The notes below the pieces were generated by a model that was given only the letters and a program-made list of their open reading frames with translations, made no database searches and was not told the origin of the DNA. DNA of 64,000 nt, taken from the NCBI RefSeq assembly GCF_000967425.1, contig NZ_FO082820.1, positions 2,914,001-2,978,000 of the forward strand, read 5' to 3'. The position numbers were made by a program, and so were the translations under genes. Positions 1 through 7,611 of this stretch are shown one piece after another. This DNA comes from Pseudorhizobium banfieldiae. GTDB lineage: Bacteria; Pseudomonadota; Alphaproteobacteria; Rhizobiales; Rhizobiaceae. The first letter of the stretch is position 1; every line of letters begins with the position of its first letter.

Positions 1-37
1 CAAGGAACTGATCGACCAGATCATTGCAACGAAGTGA
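1..37 (+). CDS. C-terminal end of an upstream gene, probably TRAP substrate-binding protein (partial)
   Basis: Reading from base 2, eleven codons (KELIDQIIATK) end in TGA at 35-37, just before the dctQ start. A TRAP periplasmic binding protein gene normally sits here, and a Lys/Ile-rich helical end fits that family. The fragment is too short to prove identity, so the call rests on position. Confidence 0.5.
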   Translation, partial: KELIDQIIATK

Positions 38-38
38 A

Positions 39-611
39 ATGACATTGAAGCGTCCCGCCGAACGGCGGGGCGCCACTTCGACGGGGGCCTCTGAAATGCT
101 GGCACGCAAGGCCGAAACTATCTTCATCGAAGCCAATAGATGGGCGCTGATCGCGATCCTCTCGCTGATGGCCGTTCTGGTCTTCACCAATGTCTGCCTT
201 CGCTACTTCACCAACCACTCCATCACATGGTCGGACGAGGTCTCCCGCCATCTGATGATCTGGCTCACCTTCATCGGCGCCGGCCTTACACTCCGCCACG
301 GCGGCCTCGTCGCGATCGACAATCTGCAGGCGGTGCTGGGTGGGCGCCAGGCACGGGCGCTCCGCGCGCTGGTCGCAGCGATCATGATCATTTTCTTCCT
401 GACGATGATCTGGGCCGGAAAGATCTACGTGGAGCGGACAATGTTTCAGACGACGCCCTCCACGAGGATTCCGTTCGGCTACATCTACCTCGCCATGCCC
501 ATCGGCTTCGGCCTGCTCATCATCCACTTCCTGCTGGTCCTGAGGACTTATCTTGCGGGCGGAATGGGCGCTCTCCAACAGAGCGACGACGCCCCGCCGG
601 TTGCAGGATAA
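39..611 (+). CDS. TRAP transporter small permease subunit (DctQ family)
   Basis: This is the small membrane subunit of a tripartite ATP-independent periplasmic transporter, which couples the binding protein to the large DctM permease. The 190-residue product has about four hydrophobic segments, and the DctQ-typical stretch WSDEVSRHLMIWLTFIGAG lies at the second one. I chose ATG 39, one base after the upstream stop; ATG 96 (MLARKAETIF) is an equally plausible later start, because residues before it are low-complexity. dctM follows after 46 bases. The substrate cannot be read from the permease; the neighbouring ubi genes are probably unrelated to it. Confidence 0.88.
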   Translation: MTLKRPAERRGATSTGASEMLARKAETIFIEANRWALIAILSLMAVLVFTNVCLRYFTNHSITWSDEVSRHLMIWLTFIGAGLTLRHGGLVAIDNLQAVLGGRQARALRALVAAIMIIFFLTMIWAGKIYVERTMFQTTPSTRIPFGYIYLAMPIGFGLLIIHFLLVLRTYLAGGMGALQQSDDAPPVAG

Positions 612-657
612 TGGTGACCGCCGCCCCTCACGATCCAGCCGAAAACACTGAAACCCG

Positions 658-1941
658 ATGATCATCATCCTTTTTGCCTCGTTCTTCATCCTTCTGGCTT
701 TGGGCGTTCCTGTCGCCTTCACGCTCGCGATCGCCACCTGGCTGGCAGTCGTGCTCGGCAGCAGCTATCCGCAGATCGTGGTGATCAAGGAGATGTTCAC
801 GGGCGTAGACAGCTTTCCTCTCCTGGCCGTACCGTTCTTCATCCTGGCTGCCGAACTCATGACAGGCGGCGCGCTCACCCACCACCTGCTGCGGCTGGCA
901 TCCCAGTTCGTCGGCAGGGCACGGGGTGGCCTGGGCTACGCAAGCATCATCTCGACCACGCTTTTCGCCGGGATTTCCGGCTCCGCGCTCGCCGCCGCCG
1001 CCGGCCCCGGAGCAATGTCGATCCGCATGATGGAGAAGAGCGGTTACGACAAGCGGTATGCCTCCGCGCTTGCGGCAGCGGTCGCCGTGGTCGACCCGAT
1101 CATCCCTCCCTCCATCACCATGATCATCTATGCACTTCAGGATCAGCGGGTGTCGGTGGGCGGCCTTTTCCTGGCGGGCGTAGTGCCTGGCCTCGTCATC
1201 TCTGCGGCGATGTGCGTCGTGAACTTCTATGTCTCTCGCAAGCGGAACTATCGCTCGCTGGACATCAGGCCAAGCCTCAAGGAGATGGTGGCAAATACGC
1301 TCTACGCGGTACCCGCGCTCGCACTCATCGTCATCGTCGTCGGCGGCATCCGTTTCGGCTGGTTCACGCCCACCGAGGCTTCCGTGATCGCGGTCTTCTA
1401 CGCACTCTTCTGCGGTTTGTTCATCTACCGTTCGCTGAAGGTGAAGGACCTTCCCGAGATCATCTTCCGCTCTGCCATGGTGACCGTCGGCATACTGCTG
1501 ATCCTGGCCTCCGCGCGTGCCTTCGCCTGGGTGCTGATCATCGAGGGCGTTCCGCAATTCCTTGCCGACACCATCATTGGCTGGGACCTCAGCCCGATCG
1601 TCTTCCTCCTCGCGGTCAACGTGCTGCTGCTGATCTTCGGCATGTTCATGGACCCGCTGCCCGGGGTGATGATCCTTGTCCCGATCCTCGCGCCGATTGC
1701 CTTCCAGCTTGGCGTAGACCCGATACAGTTCGCCATGATCGTGATCCTCAACCTCACGGTCGGCCTCATCACGCCGCCGGTGGGTGCCCTGCTCTTCGTG
1801 GTTTCGTCCGTCGTCAAGATCAGGGTCAGCGAGATCACCCGGGAAATCTCCCCCTTCCTCATCGCTTATGTGGTGGTGCTGCTCCTGGTGACGTTCGTAC
1901 CGGCCCTTTCGACATGGCTGCCGAGGCTGGCTGGATTCTAG
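658..1941 (+). CDS. TRAP transporter large permease subunit (DctM family)
   Basis: This 427-residue protein is the large permease of the TRAP system and carries the substrate and sodium path through the inner membrane. It is hydrophobic throughout, about 12 segments, and full length for the family. Recognisable pieces are PFFILAAELMTGG near residue 60, GGIRFGWFTPTEAS in the middle, and LTVGLITPPVGALLF near the end. Its TAG stop overlaps the ubiX stop on the other strand: both genes end in the shared CTAG at 1938-1941. It makes a useful intact comparison for the degraded dctM copy at 40386-41005. Confidence 0.93.
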   Translation: MIIILFASFFILLALGVPVAFTLAIATWLAVVLGSSYPQIVVIKEMFTGVDSFPLLAVPFFILAAELMTGGALTHHLLRLASQFVGRARGGLGYASIISTTLFAGISGSALAAAAGPGAMSIRMMEKSGYDKRYASALAAAVAVVDPIIPPSITMIIYALQDQRVSVGGLFLAGVVPGLVISAAMCVVNFYVSRKRNYRSLDIRPSLKEMVANTLYAVPALALIVIVVGGIRFGWFTPTEASVIAVFYALFCGLFIYRSLKVKDLPEIIFRSAMVTVGILLILASARAFAWVLIIEGVPQFLADTIIGWDLSPIVFLLAVNVLLLIFGMFMDPLPGVMILVPILAPIAFQLGVDPIQFAMIVILNLTVGLITPPVGALLFVVSSVVKIRVSEITREISPFLIAYVVVLLLVTFVPALSTWLPRLAGF

Positions 1942-2519
1942 GGCAAGTCCGGGTTCCACTCCCGTGACCGCGAGCCGATCGGCAGGTGCAACTGGTCGAT
2001 CGCCCGCGCGGCCACATGATCGACGATCTCGTCGACTGTGATTGGCCGGTGGTAGAAGGCCGGAACCGGCGGCATGATGACGCCGCCCATTTCGGTCACG
2101 GCACACATGTTGCGGAGATGCCCGAGATGCAGCGGCGTCTCCCGCGCCAGCAGGACCAGCTTGCGCCGCTCCTTCAAATGGACGTCAGCTGCACGCAGCA
2201 GGAGATTGTCTGAAACGCCTGTCGCAATAGCGGCGAGCGTCCGCATGGAACAGGGCGCAATGATCATGCCATCCGTGTGGAAGGAACCGCTGGCAATCGC
2301 CGCGCCGATGTCGTCGCGGCGATAGAGCCGTCCGGCAAGCTGCCGGATCTGGTCGAGCGCGTCCGCGCCGGCCTCGTGCAACAGCGTCTCTTCGGCTGCG
2401 GATGAGATCACCACGTGGCTTTCGACCGATCCCGTTTCCGCCAGCAGGCGCAGGATCCTGAGCGGGATGAAAGCCCCGGATGCCCCCGAAATGCCGATCA
2501 CGATCCTGAGGGCGCTCAT
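1938..2519 (-). CDS. ubiX: UbiX-family flavin prenyltransferase
   Basis: UbiX makes prenylated FMN, the cofactor UbiD decarboxylases need. The 193-residue product begins MSALRIVIGISGASGA, the FMN-binding GISGASG motif of the family. It also has APCSMRTLAAIATG, the RKLVLLARETPLH stretch, and PPVPAFYHRP near the C-terminus. I chose ATG 2519 because it overlaps the ubiD stop as ATGA and starts exactly at the family N-terminus; the reading frame extends further upstream without homology. It is co-transcribed after ubiD. Convergent with dctM, it shares a CTAG stop. Confidence 0.93.
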   Translation of the reverse strand: MSALRIVIGISGASGAFIPLRILRLLAETGSVESHVVISSAAEETLLHEAGADALDQIRQLAGRLYRRDDIGAAIASGSFHTDGMIIAPCSMRTLAAIATGVSDNLLLRAADVHLKERRKLVLLARETPLHLGHLRNMCAVTEMGGVIMPPVPAFYHRPITVDEIVDHVAARAIDQLHLPIGSRSREWNPDLP

Positions 2520-4021
2520 CGCCGCTGCTCCAGGCCGAGATCTGCCCAAAGGGCATCGACCTTCGATACGACATCCGGCGACATCGACAGCACCCGCCCC
2601 CATTCGCGATCGGTCTCCGGCGGAAGCTTGTTGGTCGCGTCGAGCCCGAGCTTTGCGCCAAGCCCCGGCTGGGGCGACGCGAAGTCGAGATAGTCGATCG
2701 GCGTGTCGCGGATGAGCAGCAGGTCACGGCCGGCATCGAACCGGGTGGATAGCGCCCACAGGACATCGGCCCAATTGCGGACATTGATGTCGGGATCGAC
2801 GGTGATGATCAGCTTCGTATAGCTGAACTGCGGCAGCATCGACCAGAGCCCCATCATGATCCGCCTCGCCTGCCCCGGATAGCGCTTGTCGATCGACACG
2901 ACCATCGCGCGATAGGAGCAGGCCTCCGGTGGCATCCACAGGTCGGTGATCTCGGGGAACTGCCGCTTGGCGAGAGGCAGGAAGAGTTCCAGCATGGCCT
3001 CTCCCAGAACGGACGGCTCGTCCGGCGGTCGTCCGGTAAAGGTTGAGAGGTAGACGGGCTTTCGTCGGCTGGTGATCGCAGACAATCGCATGACCGGAAA
3101 CGGCTCGACCGAGTTGTAGTAACCCGTATGGTCGCCATAAGGCCCTTCATCGGCAATCTCGGTCGCCGACACCGTACCTTCCAGAAGGATCTCTGCGTTT
3201 GCCGGGACTGGGAGCGGCACGGTAAGCGCCGGGGCGACAGCGGTTCGCCGTTTCCTAAGGACGCCCGAGAAGGCAAGCTCGCTCATGCCCTCGGGCAGAG
3301 GCATGACAGCGGCAAGAAGCAGGGCAGGATCGGCGCCGATGACCACAGCCACCGGCATATCCTCCCCGCGTTTCTGCCACAGGCGATGGTGACCCGCGCC
3401 TCCTCGATGCGCGAGCCAGCGCATGACCAACCGGTTCTTGCCGAGCACCTGCATCCGGTAGATGCCAACATTGATATCGCTCGGATCATCGGGACTGCGC
3501 GTAATCACCAGTGGCCAGCTCACGAGCGGCGCCGGCTCTCCCGGCCAGCACCACTGGATCGGGAGCCTTGAAAGATCCATCTCCTCGCCCCGCCAAACGA
3601 CTTCCTGACATGGTGGGTTGATGGTCCGGTTGGAGCGCATCGCAAGCGCAGCGGTCAGCAACGGGGCGCTGTTCATCACGTCGCGGATCGACCTCGGCGG
3701 CTCCGGGTGACGCAGCCTGGCAAGCAACTCGGCCAGTCCGCCAATCCCGCCTCCGGCAAGCCCAAGTCCCCATTCGATACGTTCCCGCGTCCCGAAGAGG
3801 TTTGCCAGCAGCGGAATGTTGGAGGGGCGCCCGTCTGCATGGACCGGGTTCTCGAACAGAAGGGCAGGCCCTCCCGCGTTCAGGACCCGGCGATGGATTT
3901 CAGTCGCCTCATGAACGAGACTGACCGGCTGCGTGATCCGCGTCAGCCGTCCACGTCGTTCGAGCTCCCCCACGAAATGCTGAAGCGATTCATAGCTGCG
4001 CGGCGGCGTGCATGTGTCCAT
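2516..4021 (-). CDS. ubiD: UbiD-family 4-hydroxy-3-polyprenylbenzoate decarboxylase
   Basis: UbiD removes the carboxyl group of the prenylated 4-hydroxybenzoate intermediate of ubiquinone synthesis, using prenyl-FMN from UbiX. The 501-residue product is family length. It has the N-terminal RVLNAGGPALLFENP region, the active-site stretch DEGPYGDHTGYY, and the C-terminal PEACSYRAMVVSIDKR region. It is the first gene of a ubiD-ubiX pair and is divergent from ubiTUV, which supports a ubiquinone role over decarboxylation of some other aromatic acid. That alternative cannot be fully excluded from sequence. The Shine-Dalgarno before ATG 4021 is weak. Confidence 0.9.
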   Translation of the reverse strand: MDTCTPPRSYESLQHFVGELERRGRLTRITQPVSLVHEATEIHRRVLNAGGPALLFENPVHADGRPSNIPLLANLFGTRERIEWGLGLAGGGIGGLAELLARLRHPEPPRSIRDVMNSAPLLTAALAMRSNRTINPPCQEVVWRGEEMDLSRLPIQWCWPGEPAPLVSWPLVITRSPDDPSDINVGIYRMQVLGKNRLVMRWLAHRGGAGHHRLWQKRGEDMPVAVVIGADPALLLAAVMPLPEGMSELAFSGVLRKRRTAVAPALTVPLPVPANAEILLEGTVSATEIADEGPYGDHTGYYNSVEPFPVMRLSAITSRRKPVYLSTFTGRPPDEPSVLGEAMLELFLPLAKRQFPEITDLWMPPEACSYRAMVVSIDKRYPGQARRIMMGLWSMLPQFSYTKLIITVDPDINVRNWADVLWALSTRFDAGRDLLLIRDTPIDYLDFASPQPGLGAKLGLDATNKLPPETDREWGRVLSMSPDVVSKVDALWADLGLEQRR

Positions 4022-4055
4022 GCGCTGTCTGTCGCGGGCAAAAACCGAGCTGTCT

Positions 4056-4069
4056 TTGCTCTAGCGCAA
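4056..4069. promoter_or_regulatory. Candidate FNR/Crp-type box between ubiD and ubiT
   Basis: The sequence TTGCTctagCGCAA has the TTG-N8-CAA core of the FNR consensus TTGAT-N4-ATCAA and matches 7 of 10 specified bases. It is centred in the 95-base divergent gap, 48 bases from the ubiT start and 35 from the ubiD start. That suits shared control of both operons by oxygen. The site is inferred; a TTG-N8-CAA core alone occurs by chance fairly often. Confidence 0.45.
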
Positions 4070-4116
4070 GTCGGTCCGCCGAATCCGGACTAGGTTCCCC
4101 CATCTCTAGGATTCAA

Positions 4117-4626
4117 ATGATGAAAATCCCTTCCTACCTGTCGATCCCGATCCAGTATGTGCCGGTCCCTATCCTCGAAAGAGCGACGCGGACGGTCTTT
4201 CGGAAAGTCCTCGCCGAGCATCCGGATCTCTTCCAGCGGCTTGGCCCCTATCGGCAGAAGCGGTTCGCATTCCGGCCGACCGATCTGCCCGTCGCATTTA
4301 TCGTCAACCCATCGCTCCCGTCCCTCTCCGTCATCCGGAAGACGGAGAATGCCGCTGCCGACTGCACCATCGAAGCTACGATCATCCACCTGCTGGCGCT
4401 TCTGGAGGGGCGGTGCGATGCCGATGCTCTGTTCTTCGCCCGCGAGATCACCGTCACGGGCGATATGGAAGCAATGCTCGCGCTTCGAAATGCGTTAGAC
4501 GACAGCCTGATCGACCTGCCGACAGAGATCGGCAAGCTGGCAGGACCTTTCGGCTCGCTGCTCAGACGGGCCGCTTACGAGATACGGGAGCGAGTTCTTC
4601 CACGGGAGCAACAGAGATGGAACTGA
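4117..4626 (+). CDS. ubiT: UbiT-like SCP2 lipid-binding accessory factor
   Basis: UbiT is an SCP2-domain protein needed for oxygen-independent ubiquinone synthesis and is thought to bind the hydrophobic quinone intermediates. The 169-residue product has a basic N-terminal segment and then the SCP2-like core (FAFRPTDLPVAFIVNP and LFFAREITVTGDMEAM, with the typical 'GD' before a helix). I chose ATG 4117; a second ATG follows at once, and the upstream frame has no family similarity. It overlaps ubiU by 10 bases and is first in ubiTUV, which makes the assignment much firmer than SCP2 similarity alone. Confidence 0.87.
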   Translation: MMKIPSYLSIPIQYVPVPILERATRTVFRKVLAEHPDLFQRLGPYRQKRFAFRPTDLPVAFIVNPSLPSLSVIRKTENAAADCTIEATIIHLLALLEGRCDADALFFAREITVTGDMEAMLALRNALDDSLIDLPTEIGKLAGPFGSLLRRAAYEIRERVLPREQQRWN

Positions 4627-5594
4627 TTTGTCCGGCAGGCACTCCAGCCGCCTTTCGTGAGGCCGTGGATGCCGGTGCCGATGCGGTTTATTGCGGCTTT
4701 GCCGACGAGACCAATGCCCGCAACTTCCCCGGCTTGAACTTCAGTCGCGAGGAACTGGCCAGATCCATCTCCTACGCACGGCAGAAGGGGGTTCGAACCC
4801 TGGTGGCGCTCAATACCTTCATGCGAGCGGGAAGCGAAACGCTCTGGTACACGAGGGCCGCCGACGCGGTCGCGGTCGGTGCGGATGCGCTGATCGTGGC
4901 TGATTTCGGCCTGATGGCGCATGTGGCAGAACATCATCCTGAGCAGCGCCTGCATGCATCCGTGCAGGCCTCCGCGTCGAATGTCGATGCCATCAACTTC
5001 CTGGTCACGGCATTCGGCGTGAAGCGGGTCGTCCTGCCGCGAACCCTGACCATCGCCGACATCGCCCGGATCGCCCGCAAGATCGACTGTGAGGTGGAGG
5101 TCTTTGTCTTCGGCGGGCTGTGCGTCATGGCTGAAGGCCGCTGCTCCCTCTCCTCCTATGCCACCGGCAAGTCGCCGAATATGAACGGTGTCTGCTCGCC
5201 CGCGACACATGTGCGATACCGTGAAGACAAGGGCGAGCTCGTCTCCGAACTGGGCGACTACACGATAAACCGGTTCCCCCCCGGAGAGGCGGCAGGCTAT
5301 CCGACCCTGTGCAAGGGCCGTTTCGAAGTGGCCGACAGTCATGGCTATGCCTTCGAGGACCCTGTCTCCCTGGACATCATGGATCACGTCGACGCCCTGC
5401 GGGAGGCAGGGGTCAGCGCGCTCAAGGTGGAAGGCCGCCAGCGCGGCAAAGCGTACGTTGCGGAGGTCGTCGGGACCTTGAGGCGCGCACTCGCGGCCCA
5501 GGGGACCGAGCGCCAGGCGCTCCTCAGCCGCCTGCGCCATCTGAGCGAAGGACAGAAGACCACCTCCGGCGCCTACGAGAAAAGATGGAGATGA
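4617..5594 (+). CDS. ubiU: UbiU, U32-family [4Fe-4S] hydroxylation subunit
   Basis: UbiU and UbiV form a complex that hydroxylates ubiquinone precursors without O2, replacing the flavin hydroxylases used in air. The 325-residue product starts MELICPAGTP, typical of peptidase family U32. Cysteines at 169, 176, 193 and 232 match the numbering I recall for the E. coli UbiU cluster ligands, in contexts GGLCVMAEGRC, GVCSPATH and LCKGRF. ATG 4617 overlaps the end of ubiT, and its TGA overlaps the ubiV ATG, so the three genes are translationally coupled. Confidence 0.94.
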   Translation: MELICPAGTPAAFREAVDAGADAVYCGFADETNARNFPGLNFSREELARSISYARQKGVRTLVALNTFMRAGSETLWYTRAADAVAVGADALIVADFGLMAHVAEHHPEQRLHASVQASASNVDAINFLVTAFGVKRVVLPRTLTIADIARIARKIDCEVEVFVFGGLCVMAEGRCSLSSYATGKSPNMNGVCSPATHVRYREDKGELVSELGDYTINRFPPGEAAGYPTLCKGRFEVADSHGYAFEDPVSLDIMDHVDALREAGVSALKVEGRQRGKAYVAEVVGTLRRALAAQGTERQALLSRLRHLSEGQKTTSGAYEKRWR

Positions 5595-6532
5595 AGTGCA
5601 TGCCTGCAGCCGCCAGCCTGACCCTCGGACCCGTGCTCTATCTCTGGGACGGCCCCAAATGGCGCGACTTCTATTTCCGCATCGCCGACGAGGCGGACGT
5701 CAGTCGCGTGGTAATAGGCGAGACCGTCTGCTCCAAGCGGCTGCACTTTACCGAGCCATACATCGCCGATGTCGTTGAGAGACTGGCAGCGGCGGGAAAG
5801 GAGATCGTGTTCTCGACGCTTGCCATGGTGACGCTGGAGCGGGAAAGCCAGCATGTGCGCAATCTGATCGAGGCGACGACGAACCTGGTGGAGGCGAGCG
5901 ACCTGTCCGCCCTGGGTCTGCTGAACGGCAGCGAGCACGTAATCGGCCCCCTCATCAATGTCTACAACGCGGCGACGGCAAGGCTTCTGGCGTCTCGCGG
6001 TGCGCGAACCATCTGCCTGCCGCCGGAACTGCCAATGGCGTCCATCTCGGCGATTGCCTCAGACGCAAGGGAAGTGGACTATGAAGTCTTCGCCTTCGGG
6101 CGGATGCCCCTTGCGATTTCCGCCCGCTGCGCCCACGCAAGGTCCAAGGGACACATCAAGGACAACTGCCAGTTCGTCTGCGGCGAAGAGCCGGATGGTC
6201 TTCCCGTCCGGACACTCGACCGACAATCCTTCCTGGTCCTGAACGGCGTCCAGACCATGTCCCACACCTGCCAGATGCTTGCCACGGAGCTGCCGGCGTT
6301 GCGCGAGGCGGGCGTTTCGCGCTTCCGCCTGTCGCCGCAGGACTGTGACATGGTGGCGATTGCGGAGGTGTTCGCTGATCTTCTGGCGGATCGCATCGCG
6401 GCGGAAGAGGCTGTGGAACGGGTCGGCCTCGTCTATCCGGAGGTTCCCCTCTCGAATGGCTTTCTTCACGCTCGCGAAGGCGCGGCCTGGGTAGCGCGAG
6501 CACGCAACACCACCGCCCAAGCCGCGCATTAG
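5591..6532 (+). CDS. ubiV: UbiV, U32-family [4Fe-4S] hydroxylation subunit
   Basis: UbiV is the partner of UbiU in O2-independent ubiquinone hydroxylation. The 313-residue product has LGPVLYLWDGPKW at the start and cysteines at 47, 180, 193 and 197 (GETVCSKR, ISARCAHA, DNCQFVC). These are the four cluster ligands expected in UbiV. I chose ATG 5591 because it forms an ATGA overlap with the ubiU stop; ATG 5585 and 5600 are possible alternatives. No gene follows on this strand for about 350 bases, so it ends the operon. Confidence 0.93.
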   Translation: MKCMPAAASLTLGPVLYLWDGPKWRDFYFRIADEADVSRVVIGETVCSKRLHFTEPYIADVVERLAAAGKEIVFSTLAMVTLERESQHVRNLIEATTNLVEASDLSALGLLNGSEHVIGPLINVYNAATARLLASRGARTICLPPELPMASISAIASDAREVDYEVFAFGRMPLAISARCAHARSKGHIKDNCQFVCGEEPDGLPVRTLDRQSFLVLNGVQTMSHTCQMLATELPALREAGVSRFRLSPQDCDMVAIAEVFADLLADRIAAEEAVERVGLVYPEVPLSNGFLHAREGAAWVARARNTTAQAAH

Positions 6533-6886
6533 CAGTCTCACACGCAGCTTCTGTTCCTTCTAGCAAATGCGAGCGGAGACGAACTGGGAGAGACACCCAT
6601 CCGCCCTTTCCTTTCTGGCCTTTTGCCACAGGTACTTTCCATCCCACCAATCGGGAGGACGCTTGAGTTTCTGCAGCGATAGGAATAGGTGTGGCACTAC
6701 CAGGCCGGGCCCCTCTGGCAGCCATTGGCTGTGATGTCGGACTGGAAAAATTTCGATCAGGGTGTCCCGGTTTTGATCAGATAGCGGCCGTCGACGATCT
6801 AGCTTGCTCCTCGCACCAACCGGTGCGGCGGACGACGGATCAATGATGCCGTGTCCGGGCTCCCGCAGAAAAGGACAGGGTGCAAA
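6533..6886. other. Intergenic region, leader of terC
   Basis: No convincing gene was found in these 354 bases. A small hairpin, GCACC-AACC-GGTGC, lies at 6813-6826. I looked for the manganese-sensing yybP-ykoY riboswitch often found before terC and did not see its conserved GGGGAGUA-type core. The sequence GATCAG occurs twice about 20 bases apart near 6757-6781, with no clear meaning. Confidence 0.4.
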
Positions 6887-7540
6887 ATGGGCGAAATGTT
6901 TTCGCAGGAAGTGCTGACCGCCTTCATTCAGGTCATCATGATTGACCTAGTGCTGGCTGGGGACAATGCCATCGTTATCGGACTCGCCGCCGCCGGGCTT
7001 CCGAAGGAACAGCGTAACAAGGCGATCCTAATCGGCATCATCGCCGCCACGGTGCTTCGCATCGTCTTTGCCGCGGCGACGACGCAATTGCTGCAGATTG
7101 TCGGACTGCTGCTGGCAGGTGGCGTTCTGCTTCTCTGGGTATGCTGGAAGATGTGGCGCGAACTGCGCACCACACATGCCGAGGAAACCGACGCGACGGA
7201 GGCGCTTGAGGATCAGGATCTTAATGCCGACGGCACGGTTGCGGGCACCGTACCCCGCAAGACATTTGCACAAGCCGCCTGGCAGATCGTCATTGCCGAC
7301 GTCTCCATGTCGCTCGACAACGTTCTGGCTGTGGCCGGTGCCGCGCGCGAGCACCCGACCGTTCTGGTCTTCGGCCTGGCCCTGTCCATCGCGCTGATGG
7401 GCCTTGCCGCAAGCTTCATCGCTCGTCTGCTGCACAAGCACCGCTGGATTGCCTATGTGGGCCTCGCGGTAATCCTCTATGTCGCTCTGGAGATGATCTG
7501 GCGCGGCTTCAACGAAGTGTCGCCCTACGTAGGGCTCTGA
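6887..7540 (+). CDS. TerC-family integral membrane protein
   Basis: TerC/Alx/YjbE-type proteins are inner-membrane proteins linked to manganese export and tellurite resistance. The 217-residue product has about seven hydrophobic segments and the two family signatures with paired Asp-Asn, IDLVLAGDNAIVIGLAA near the N-terminus and IADVSMSLDNVLAVAG near the middle. An acidic loop (AEETDATEALEDQDLNADG) separates the two halves. I chose ATG 6887, with AAGGA about 10 bases upstream, over a GTG at 6851. It is a single-gene unit with its own terminator. Metal specificity cannot be read from sequence. Confidence 0.9.
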   Translation: MGEMFSQEVLTAFIQVIMIDLVLAGDNAIVIGLAAAGLPKEQRNKAILIGIIAATVLRIVFAAATTQLLQIVGLLLAGGVLLLWVCWKMWRELRTTHAEETDATEALEDQDLNADGTVAGTVPRKTFAQAAWQIVIADVSMSLDNVLAVAGAAREHPTVLVFGLALSIALMGLAASFIARLLHKHRWIAYVGLAVILYVALEMIWRGFNEVSPYVGL

Positions 7541-7560
7541 CCGGAACCCGGCTAATGGAA

Positions 7561-7589
7561 AACGGCGCAGCCATTGCTGCGCCGTTTTT
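7561..7589 (+). terminator. Intrinsic terminator of terC, possibly bidirectional
   Basis: A 10-bp perfect stem AACGGCGCAG/CTGCGCCGTT with a 6-base loop is followed by TTTC on the plus strand. Read on the minus strand, the same stem ends in TTTTCC, so it may also stop the aldehyde dehydrogenase operon, which ends at 7612. Confidence 0.85.
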
Positions 7590-7611
7590 CTTTGTGGTCG
7601 GAATGGACGCC

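Noticed and set aside
6740..6886. Possible yybP-ykoY manganese riboswitch before terC
   Set aside because: The conserved core was not found; only a 5-bp hairpin is present.
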